A stretch of 17,028 nt of DNA, from assembly GCA_947448105.1 (NCBI GenBank), contig CANFNE010000021.1, positions 1-17,028 of the forward strand, in the 5' to 3' direction. The stretch comes from Burkholderiales bacterium. Lineage in GTDB: Bacteria > Pseudomonadota > Gammaproteobacteria > Burkholderiales > Burkholderiaceae_C. The position numbers and the translations under genes are program-made. Within the stretch, counting starts at the first letter, position 1, and the number at the start of each line of letters is the position of its first letter. This document shows positions 7,548 through 13,252 of the stretch, piece after piece. The notes under the pieces are model-generated. The model had not been told where the DNA came from. It ran no database searches and was given only the letters and a program-made list of their open reading frames with translations.

Positions 7548-8270
7548 TTGACCCAGAACGCTGTCCCCACCGCTTACCGCCACGCCGCCTACTTTGCGCC
7601 TGCGCCCGGCAGCCTGGCCTGGCTTTTGGGCACGCAGTGGTTGGGCCGCTGTCCGCACAGCGGCCAAACGCTGCCCCAGCCCTCACCGCCGGGCTGGGAG
7701 CCCGACGCATTTGCGCAGCGCACGCGCGACCCCCGGCGCTACGGCTGGCACGCCACCCTGAAAGCGCCCTTTGTGCTGGCCGACGACTGCAGCCCCAGCA
7801 CTTTGCACGCAGGCTTCTCCCAACTGGCAGCGGCGCTTGGCGCGCCTTTCACTTTGGACCTGGCCTTGGCACAGATCGGCAATTTTTTGGCGCTGGTGCC
7901 GCGCCAGCCCTGTGCGCCATTGCAGGCACTGGCTGACGCCTGTGTGCGCCAGCTGCATCCGTTTTCTGCACCGTTGCCGCCCAGTGAAATTGAACGCCGA
8001 AGCCGTGGCGGCCTGAGTGGGCGTCAGCATGACATGCTGACCCAGTGGGGCTACCCCTATGCCATGCAGGACTTCCGCTTCCACATGACCCTGACGGGCA
8101 ACTTGGACGGTTTGAGCGACGCACAAATCGCGCAACTGGTGCAGCACGCCACACGCTGGTTTGCGCCCTTGCTGTCCGACGGCCTGCAGATCGATGCGCT
8201 GTCGTGGTTTGCCGAAGATGCGCCAGGCGCTGACTTTCGGTATGTGGAGCGCTTTGGGATGGCGCCGTGA
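7548..8270 (+). CDS. DUF1045 phosphonate-operon protein, 2H phosphoesterase superfamily
   Basis: A 240-residue protein of the DUF1045 family, found almost only in phosphonate operons. It carries the two HxTx motifs of the 2H (LigT/cyclic phosphodiesterase-like) fold: HATL (68-71, in RRYGWHATLKAPF) and HMTL (179-182, in DFRFHMTLTGNL). The family thus suggests hydrolysis of a cyclic phosphate ester. Its stop overlaps the phnN start by 4 nt (GTGA). Because phnP is absent from the window, the likely role is opening 5-phosphoribosyl 1,2-cyclic phosphate to ribose 1,5-bisphosphate, the PhnN substrate. This is inference from fold and context. The start is a TTG at 7548 preceded by AAGG at 6 nt, and no in-frame ATG lies nearby. 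Confidence 0.88.
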   Translation: MTQNAVPTAYRHAAYFAPAPGSLAWLLGTQWLGRCPHSGQTLPQPSPPGWEPDAFAQRTRDPRRYGWHATLKAPFVLADDCSPSTLHAGFSQLAAALGAPFTLDLALAQIGNFLALVPRQPCAPLQALADACVRQLHPFSAPLPPSEIERRSRGGLSGRQHDMLTQWGYPYAMQDFRFHMTLTGNLDGLSDAQIAQLVQHATRWFAPLLSDGLQIDALSWFAEDAPGADFRYVERFGMAP

Positions 8271-8857
8271 GCACCTCGCTGATTTACGTCATGGGACCTT
8301 CGGGCGTGGGCAAGGACAGCTTGCTGAACTGGCTGCGCGCGCATGTGGGCCGCTTGCCAACGCCGCCGGCCTTGCACTTCGCCCGGCGCACGGTAACGCG
8401 CAGCCTGGATAAGTCCAACGAGGACCATGAGGCGGTGGGTTTCGATGCCTTTGCGCAACTCCTGCAAGCGGGAGCTTTTGCCATGCACTGGCAAGCCCAT
8501 GGCTTGCATTACGGCGTGCGCCACGAAGAGATCACGGGGCGCGGTGGCTGGGTGATGGTCAATGGTTCACGCGCCTATGCCGACCAGGCGCGCGCCTTGT
8601 TTGCAGGCTTGACCGTGCTGCATGTGAGCGCGCCCGAGGCGGTCGTACGCGCGCGCCTGACGGCGCGCCAGCGTGAAACAAGCGCAGAAGTGGAGGCACG
8701 CATACAGCGCTCGCAATCCGCAGGTGGGCCGCCCGCGCCTGGCGATCTGCACCTTGTTAACGAAGGCACGTTGGACGCAAGCGCGACCGCGCTGTGCGAA
8801 TTGCTGCAAGCGCGCACGGGTTTGCAGCTGGTGGCTCCGGTGTGCGTCGCGCGTTAA
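8267..8857 (+). CDS. phnN: PhnN, ribose 1,5-bisphosphate phosphokinase
   Basis: This kinase phosphorylates ribose 1,5-bisphosphate to PRPP, returning the ribose of the C-P lyase pathway to nucleotide metabolism. The 196-residue protein resembles guanylate kinases: Walker A GPSGVGKDS (10-18), ARRTVTR (39-45), FDAFAQLLQAGAFAMHWQAHG and YGVRHEEI in the middle, then HVSAPEAVVRARLTARQRE (119-137) toward the C-terminus. It uses a GTG start overlapping the DUF1045 stop by 4 nt, so the two are translationally coupled. Length fits E. coli PhnN (185). It is divergent from phnGHIJKLM, unlike in E. coli where phnN lies inside one operon. Confidence 0.95.
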   Translation: MSTSLIYVMGPSGVGKDSLLNWLRAHVGRLPTPPALHFARRTVTRSLDKSNEDHEAVGFDAFAQLLQAGAFAMHWQAHGLHYGVRHEEITGRGGWVMVNGSRAYADQARALFAGLTVLHVSAPEAVVRARLTARQRETSAEVEARIQRSQSAGGPPAPGDLHLVNEGTLDASATALCELLQARTGLQLVAPVCVAR

Positions 8858-8881
8858 GCGCCGCGCCACGGTCGCGTTGGC

Positions 8882-8915
8882 CGTTCATCATTCAGTCATA
8901 CAAATTGAATACGCT
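8882..8915 (+). promoter_or_regulatory. Candidate PhoB-activated promoter of the LpxH/PlcP-like gene
   Basis: CGTTCAT (8882-8888), a 4 nt spacer CATT, then CAGTCAT (8893-8899) matches two PhoB half-sites CTGTCAT at 5/7 and 6/7. Exactly 10 nt downstream is TACGCT (8910-8915), a 3/6 match to a -10 box, the spacing seen at E. coli phoA. No sigma-70 -35 element is needed at such promoters. The transcript would start near 8922, leaving a leader of about 64 nt before the ATG at 8986. Confidence 0.55.
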
Positions 8916-8985
8916 CCAAGCCGGTCGAATGGAGGCTTTTCCGATTCTTGGGTGAGCCCCGCCAATCTGTATCAATGAGGACCGG

Positions 8986-9813
8986 ATGCATTACCGAGCC
9001 GTATTTATTTCTGACTTGCATCTGGGCACGCCCGGCTGCCAAGCCGAGGCACTGATCGAATTCCTGAAGTCCCACACCAGCGACTACCTTTACTTGGTCG
9101 GCGACATCGTCGACGGCTGGCAGTTGCGCCGCAAGTGGTACTGGCCGCAGGCCCACAACGACGTCGTGCAAAAACTGCTGCGCCGGGCGCGCAAGGGCTG
9201 CCACGTGGTTTACATCCCGGGCAACCACGACGAGTTTGCGCGTGGCTTTGTCGGCCACCACTTTGGGGGCATTGAGGTTACCGAAGAGGCTTGCCACACG
9301 CTCAAGGATGGGCGCAGGCTTTTGCTCATCCATGGCGACTACTTCGACGCGGTGGTGAAGTACGCCAAGTGGCTGGCCTATGTGGGTGACTATTTGTACG
9401 AACTGGCGCTGCGCCTGAACCGGCATTTCAACCGCCTGCGGGCCCGGCTTGGATTGCCCTACTGGTCCTTGTCGGCTTTTCTCAAAAACAAGGTCAAAAA
9501 GGCGCTCAACTTTATTGCCGATTTTGAGAAAGCCCTGGCCCACGAGGCGCACAAGCGCGGCTACCAGGGCGTAGTGTGTGGCCATATCCACCGCGCGGAA
9601 ATTCGCATGATCGACGGCGTGCTGTATTGCAACGATGGCGACTGGGTGGAAAGCCGCTCGGCCTTGGTGGAGCATGTTGACGGGCAGTTGGAGCTCATCT
9701 ACTGGGACCAGTCGCTGGACTTTTTGCCGGTACCCGCGACTTTGGCGCCCATGCCTGAGGCGGTTCCCGTTACCGCGGTCAATGTGGCTGCCCAGGTCGC
9801 CGAAGTCGTCTAA
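8986..9813 (+). CDS. plcP: LpxH/PlcP-like metallophosphoesterase (COG2908)
   Basis: A 275-residue calcineurin-type metallophosphoesterase with all metal-binding blocks: DLHLG (10-14), GDIVDGW (39-45), GNHDE (79-83), IHGD (115-118) and GHIH (199-202). It belongs to COG2908, often auto-annotated as UDP-2,3-diacylglucosamine diphosphatase. The blocks WYWPQAHNDVVQKLLRRARKG and YWSLSAFLKNKVKKALNFI instead recall the PlcP subgroup (Sinorhizobium and marine bacteria), phospholipases C that turn phospholipids into diacylglycerol under phosphate starvation. The upstream PhoB-like box and the C-P lyase neighbours favour PlcP over housekeeping LpxH. GAGGA precedes the ATG, and a terminator follows the stop. 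The protein has no signal peptide, so it acts at the cytoplasmic face. PlcP versus LpxH function is inferred, not proven. Confidence 0.85.
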   Translation: MHYRAVFISDLHLGTPGCQAEALIEFLKSHTSDYLYLVGDIVDGWQLRRKWYWPQAHNDVVQKLLRRARKGCHVVYIPGNHDEFARGFVGHHFGGIEVTEEACHTLKDGRRLLLIHGDYFDAVVKYAKWLAYVGDYLYELALRLNRHFNRLRARLGLPYWSLSAFLKNKVKKALNFIADFEKALAHEAHKRGYQGVVCGHIHRAEIRMIDGVLYCNDGDWVESRSALVEHVDGQLELIYWDQSLDFLPVPATLAPMPEAVPVTAVNVAAQVAEVV

Positions 9814-9820
9814 GGTGGCG

Positions 9821-9861
9821 GCCAGAGCAGCGCGCATGGGCTGCGCTGCGCTGGCATTTTT
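9821..9861 (+). terminator. Rho-independent terminator after the LpxH/PlcP-like gene
   Basis: GCCAG-A-GCAGCG (9821-9832) pairs with CGCTGC-G-CTGGC (9844-9855), making an 11-bp GC-rich stem with one A/G mismatch and an 11 nt loop. TTTTT (9857-9861) follows. It starts 8 nt after the stop at 9813. There is no T-run on the other strand, so it should not terminate psd efficiently although it abuts the psd stop. Confidence 0.8.
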
Positions 9862-9865
9862 CCCC

Positions 9866-10753
9866 TCAGGCCCCAGGCGCTTGGGGCGGCAGTTGTAGCA
9901 GCGCCTGCCCCATGCGCAGCGCTGTGCCTTCCTGGATGCCCGGCGCAAAGCCAAAGCCCTTGGGCGCAAACACCAATATGGTGGAGCCATGTTGGAACCA
10001 CCCCATCTCTTCGCCTTTGCGGTAGCTGGCATCGCAGTCGATGTGCCCCGGGCCTTCGTAGCGCGCATCAAGCAGTTCCTTCATGGCGTGCAAGCGGATG
10101 CTGGCCACCAGCACGGCGGCCACGGGCACCAGCGCCACCGGATAGCGCTCGTCACCCACTTCCACCTGCAGCAGGGCGCGCTCGTTTTTGCAAAACAACT
10201 TTTCCACCCGTTTGAGTGCGATGGGATTGACGTTCCAGGTGTCACCGGCAAAGTAGTCCACGTCGTGCAGGCGCAGGTCAAAGGGCGCGTGGAAGCGGTG
10301 GTACATGGACGAGGTGATGCGTATGGTGACAAACACACCGTCTTGCCAGGGGCTGTTGGCGCCCAGCGGGCCCAGCAAATCCGTCAGCGTGTAGGGAAAG
10401 CCCTTGGCCTGGTAGACGCGGTCGCCTTCGACGCGGCCCATGGCGCCCACGATGCCGTCGCATGGGCTCACCAGGGTGCGCGGGTCGGCGTTCACCGTGC
10501 GTGCGCCGGGCTTGAGCTCGCGGATAAAGCAGTCGTGCATGCTGTCAAAGCGCTGCTTTTTCGCCTCAGACAAATCCAGATCGGCAAACAGTTTCCAGGC
10601 GCCAATGGACAGGTCGCGCACCCAGGGGTTGGTGCGTTGGCTAAACCATCCCATGAAGCGCGTGAGTGCCAGCCGCGGTATGCGGTTGGTCAGCAAAAAG
10701 TTCAGATCTTCGTTGGCGCCTAGGGCGTGCAGTGCTTTTTTGATAGTCATCAT
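9866..10753 (-). CDS. psd: Phosphatidylserine decarboxylase proenzyme
   Basis: This membrane-associated enzyme converts phosphatidylserine to phosphatidylethanolamine. The 295-residue proenzyme cleaves itself before a serine that becomes the pyruvoyl group. Here the site is HGST (255-258), so S257 would start the alpha chain (about 39 residues) and 1-256 form the beta chain. Other landmarks are SPCDG (96-100, D99 as the protease aspartate) and MYHRFHAP (150-157, H152 and H155). E. coli has LGST at the cleavage site, so His replaces the usual Leu. AAGGTG lies 5 nt before the ATG at 10753; a second ATG follows directly at 10750. It is convergent with the phosphoesterase gene and divergent from the aminotransferase gene. 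Confidence 0.95.
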   Translation of the reverse strand: MMTIKKALHALGANEDLNFLLTNRIPRLALTRFMGWFSQRTNPWVRDLSIGAWKLFADLDLSEAKKQRFDSMHDCFIRELKPGARTVNADPRTLVSPCDGIVGAMGRVEGDRVYQAKGFPYTLTDLLGPLGANSPWQDGVFVTIRITSSMYHRFHAPFDLRLHDVDYFAGDTWNVNPIALKRVEKLFCKNERALLQVEVGDERYPVALVPVAAVLVASIRLHAMKELLDARYEGPGHIDCDASYRKGEEMGWFQHGSTILVFAPKGFGFAPGIQEGTALRMGQALLQLPPQAPGA

Positions 10754-10803
10754 TTATTCACCTTGATGTCATACAAACAAGGTTTTTACAAGGGGTTCGA
10801 TCT
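10754..10803 (+). promoter_or_regulatory. psd / aminotransferase divergent intergenic region with PhoB-box-like motif
   Basis: TATTCAC (10755-10761), a 4 nt spacer, then ATGTCAT (10766-10772) fits two PhoB half-sites at 4/7 and 6/7 reading toward the aminotransferase. GTCATACAAA (10768-10777) is identical to 8895-8904 in the box upstream of the phosphoesterase gene, and TTCA lies at the same offset in both. Against this, the left half-site overlaps the psd ribosome binding site, and a -10 at the standard distance would be a poor TTTTTA with a transcript start about 10 nt before the ATG. The aminotransferase ribosome binding site AAGGGG is at 10790-10795. Confidence 0.35.
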
Positions 10804-12495
10804 ATGGACGGTTCAGAGGCATTTTTGTCATTGGCGGCTTGGGGTGGTATGGCCTCACTGGGTTTGGTGGCCCTTCCAAAAGCGTGGCAGCGCTTGCAAC
10901 TGTCGCTGGCCAAGTACCCTTCTTTGGGTGGGCATTTGCGCATGGCCAAGCGCGTGTCCAAGCTCATTCCCAACTACAGCTATCCGGACAAGAGCTGGTT
11001 TGCCGTCGATGGCGCGCCGCTGGCGGTAGAGCAGCGCCGCCGCCTGGCCTTGGCGCAGCTGGGCAATAGCCTCAAATCCCACAGCCCACAAACCTTGGCA
11101 CAAAGCGACACGGTGCGGCCTATGCTTTCGGACTTGCAACTCATCAGCCAGTACCGCGTGCCTTACCAATTTCGGCACTTGCTGGCCCAGTACGTCAAGC
11201 TCGGAAGCTTCTGGCGCGAGAGCAGTGGCGTGTGGCTGGCCGACTTGGATGGCAATCGCTTTATCGACGTCACCGGCTCCTATGGCGTCAATTTGTTTGG
11301 CTCGGACTTTTACAAAGCCAGCATGGCCGAAGGCGCCGCGCTGGCCGAACCTCTGGGCCTGGTGCTGGGCTCTTACCACCCCAGTGTGTTGGACAACGTG
11401 CAGCGCCTGTGCAAGATCTCGGGCATGGACGAGGTGTCCTTCCATATGTCCGGCACCGAGGCGGTGATGCAAGCAGTGCGCCTGGCGCGCTACCACACGC
11501 GCAAGCCAAAAATTGTGCGTTTCACGGGCGCCTACCACGGCTGGTGGGACGATGTGCAGCCCGGCCCGGGCAACCCCATGCCGCCTTCGAAAGACACCTT
11601 GACGCTTAACGAGATGCACCCCAACACGCTGCGCGTCTTGCGCAACCGCAGCGACATAGCCTGCGTGCTGATCAACCCCTTGCAAGCCATGCACCCCAAC
11701 CGGGCTGCACCGACCGATTCCACGCTGATCGACGGCACGCGCCACGTCGCCTATGACCGCGCGGCCTACGCTGCCTGGCTGGCCGAGCTGCGCGCCGTGT
11801 GCACGGCCAAAGGGATTGCGCTGATTTTGGACGAGGTGTTTTTGGGCTTCCGTTTGGCACCCGGTGGCGCGCAGGAATACTTTGGCGTCAAGGCCGATCT
11901 GGTGACCTATGGCAAGACGCTGGGCGGCGGTCTGCCGGTCGGCGTGATCTGTGGAAAAGCCCAATGGATGAAGCGCTTCTCGCAAGACAAGCCGGGCGAC
12001 ATCTGCTTTGCCCGTGGCACCTTCAACGCCCACCCCTATGTGATGTGCGCCATGAACGTGTTTCTGCGCTCGTTGGACAAACCCGAGGTGCAGGCACAGT
12101 ACGCAGTGGCTTCGCAAACCTGGAACCAGCGCCAAGCCTTGCTCAACGCCAAGTTGCAGGCAGCCCAGGTTCCGGTGCGCGTTGCCGGCATGGAAACGGT
12201 GTGGTCTGTGCTGTATGACGTGCCCAGCCGCTACAACTGGCTGCTGCAATACTATTTGCGCGCGCAAGGAATTGCCCTGAGTTGGGTGGGAACGGGCCGC
12301 ATGATTTTCAGCTTCAACTTTGACGATGCGGCGTTTGAGGACTTTTGCCAGCGCTTTGTCTCGGCCACCCAAGCCATGCAGGCCGACGGCTGGTGGTGGG
12401 TGCCTGAGGCGCAGACCGGTAAAAAGATTCGCCGCCAGGTTCTCAAAGAAATGCTGGCAGCGAGGTTCCCGAAACTCAGTGGTGCGCGCCCTTAA
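10804..12495 (+). CDS. Class-III PLP-dependent aminotransferase with N-terminal extension, substrate unknown
   Basis: A 563-residue fold-type I PLP enzyme related to glutamate-1-semialdehyde aminomutase. Its catalytic half is intact: SGTEA (216-220, phosphate binding), AYHGWWDD (243-250), LILDEVFLGFR (340-350, D343 for the PLP ring nitrogen) and VTYGKTLGGGLPVG (367-380, K371 as Schiff-base lysine). The first 100 or so residues have no counterpart in HemL (about 430 residues). They begin with a hydrophobic segment (AFLSLAAWGGMASLGLVALP, 6-25) that may anchor it to the membrane, followed by a basic amphipathic stretch. AAGGGG 8 nt before the ATG supports the start. Neighbours point to lipid metabolism, so the amino acceptor could be a lipid or lipid precursor. 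The last 20 nt overlap the convergent gene. Confidence 0.85.
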   Translation: MDGSEAFLSLAAWGGMASLGLVALPKAWQRLQLSLAKYPSLGGHLRMAKRVSKLIPNYSYPDKSWFAVDGAPLAVEQRRRLALAQLGNSLKSHSPQTLAQSDTVRPMLSDLQLISQYRVPYQFRHLLAQYVKLGSFWRESSGVWLADLDGNRFIDVTGSYGVNLFGSDFYKASMAEGAALAEPLGLVLGSYHPSVLDNVQRLCKISGMDEVSFHMSGTEAVMQAVRLARYHTRKPKIVRFTGAYHGWWDDVQPGPGNPMPPSKDTLTLNEMHPNTLRVLRNRSDIACVLINPLQAMHPNRAAPTDSTLIDGTRHVAYDRAAYAAWLAELRAVCTAKGIALILDEVFLGFRLAPGGAQEYFGVKADLVTYGKTLGGGLPVGVICGKAQWMKRFSQDKPGDICFARGTFNAHPYVMCAMNVFLRSLDKPEVQAQYAVASQTWNQRQALLNAKLQAAQVPVRVAGMETVWSVLYDVPSRYNWLLQYYLRAQGIALSWVGTGRMIFSFNFDDAAFEDFCQRFVSATQAMQADGWWWVPEAQTGKKIRRQVLKEMLAARFPKLSGARP

Positions 12496-13090
12496 CGTGG
12501 TCCATCGGGTCTAACCATTGGCCCTGGAGCAAATACACCGGCGACTTGTAATACATCTTGATGTCGTGCAAGGGGTCGGTGATGATCTTGAAGCCCCAGG
12601 CCAGGCCGGCCATCAGGCTGTCTTGCTTCCAGAGCTGCAAGACGCGAAAGCACAGACCGGCTGCGCCCAGAATAAGCCAGGCCATGGCCGTCATGCGCAT
12701 GGGCGTGTCCTCGTAGGCCTGCGGTACCGCCCATTGCAGGTACTGCGGCATCCAGTACGCCAGCACCGGAATGGCCGCGCAGATGCTCAGGAGCACAATT
12801 TTGCGGTTGAGGTTGTAACCGACCTTGATCTCTTCTTTGTGTTCGTGCGTGGCCTGGTTGACATCGTCAAAACCCTTGGGTTCGAAGAAGAAGTGACCGA
12901 TCTGGCGCGTCGTCATGGACACCAGCCAGGCGATCAGGGCCGAGACCACCGGGTCGATGAACAGAAACACATAAGCCACCAAAAACGACAGGGCGCTGAT
13001 GAGGTGCAGGAATTGGTTGACGCGGCTGTGGTGGTAGTAGCGGTGGTCGTCCCAGCGCTGGACGTTGACGAGTTCAAAAAACGATTGCAT
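12476..13090 (-). CDS. Mpo1-like (DUF962-type) His-rich membrane protein
   Basis: A 204-residue membrane protein with about four hydrophobic segments (roughly 27-46, 48-60, 97-115, 132-150). The N-terminal part HRYYHHSRVNQFLHLIS (16-32), the later GHFFFEP (65-71) and the HEH at 82-84 recall Mpo1, the yeast ER 2-hydroxy fatty acid dioxygenase, and its bacterial DUF962 relatives. Histidines H20, H21, H29, H66, H82 and H84 could bind iron. The C-terminal 50 residues (TDPLHDIKMYYKSP) are not part of the motif I recognise. A chain-shortening or lipid-oxidation role is inference. The ATG at 13090 has AGGAG 5 nt upstream; 23 further upstream codons lack such support. The 3' end overlaps the aminotransferase by 20 nt. 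Confidence 0.7.
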   Translation of the reverse strand: MQSFFELVNVQRWDDHRYYHHSRVNQFLHLISALSFLVAYVFLFIDPVVSALIAWLVSMTTRQIGHFFFEPKGFDDVNQATHEHKEEIKVGYNLNRKIVLLSICAAIPVLAYWMPQYLQWAVPQAYEDTPMRMTAMAWLILGAAGLCFRVLQLWKQDSLMAGLAWGFKIITDPLHDIKMYYKSPVYLLQGQWLDPMDHVKGAHH

Positions 13091-13151
13091 GGAATCTCCT
13101 GGTTGAAAAGGCAAAGGCCGGGGCACTACCGCCCGCACGCCTTGGCATAGA

Positions 13152-13185
13152 AATGTCACGCTTTTGCGTGAAAATTTGGTGACAG
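13152..13185 (-). promoter_or_regulatory. Candidate PhoB-activated promoter of the Mpo1-like gene
   Basis: On the minus strand CTGTCAC (13185-13179), spacer CAAA, then TTTTCAC (13174-13168) matches two PhoB half-sites at 7/7 and 5/7. After 10 nt comes GACATT (13157-13152), a 3/6 match to a -10 box. The transcript would start near 13145, 55 nt before the ATG at 13090. The site also lies in the leader of the divergent glycosyltransferase gene and could affect both. Confidence 0.5.
13156..13171. repeat. Perfect inverted repeat in the Mpo1-like / glycosyltransferase intergenic region
   Basis: TCACGC (13156-13161) and GCGTGA (13166-13171) flank TTTT as a perfect 6-bp inverted repeat. It overlaps the right half of the PhoB-like site. 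It is neither followed by a T-run in a terminator position nor near a stop codon, so an operator is likelier than a terminator. Confidence 0.45.
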
Positions 13186-13252
13186 GCGGCGCGTCATGCG
13201 CACGTCACTCGACCTTCATGAAACGGTCGCAAACTGGCGGCAAAGTGCCGGC

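Noticed and set aside
8986..9813. Calling the metallophosphoesterase simply LpxH
   Set aside because: It is in the same family, but the sequence blocks and phosphate-related context favour the PlcP subgroup. A definite choice needs a phylogeny, so both names are kept.
10804..12495. Calling the aminotransferase glutamate-1-semialdehyde aminomutase (HemL)
   Set aside because: Core motifs are shared, but the protein is about 130 residues longer, has an N-terminal hydrophobic segment and lies in a lipid cluster.
13196..13252. Glycosyltransferase start at the upstream ATG 13196
   Set aside because: The extra 19 residues precede the conserved N-terminus, use codons unusual for this gene and begin only 10 nt after the PhoB-like site. 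The start at 13253 is preferred but not proven.
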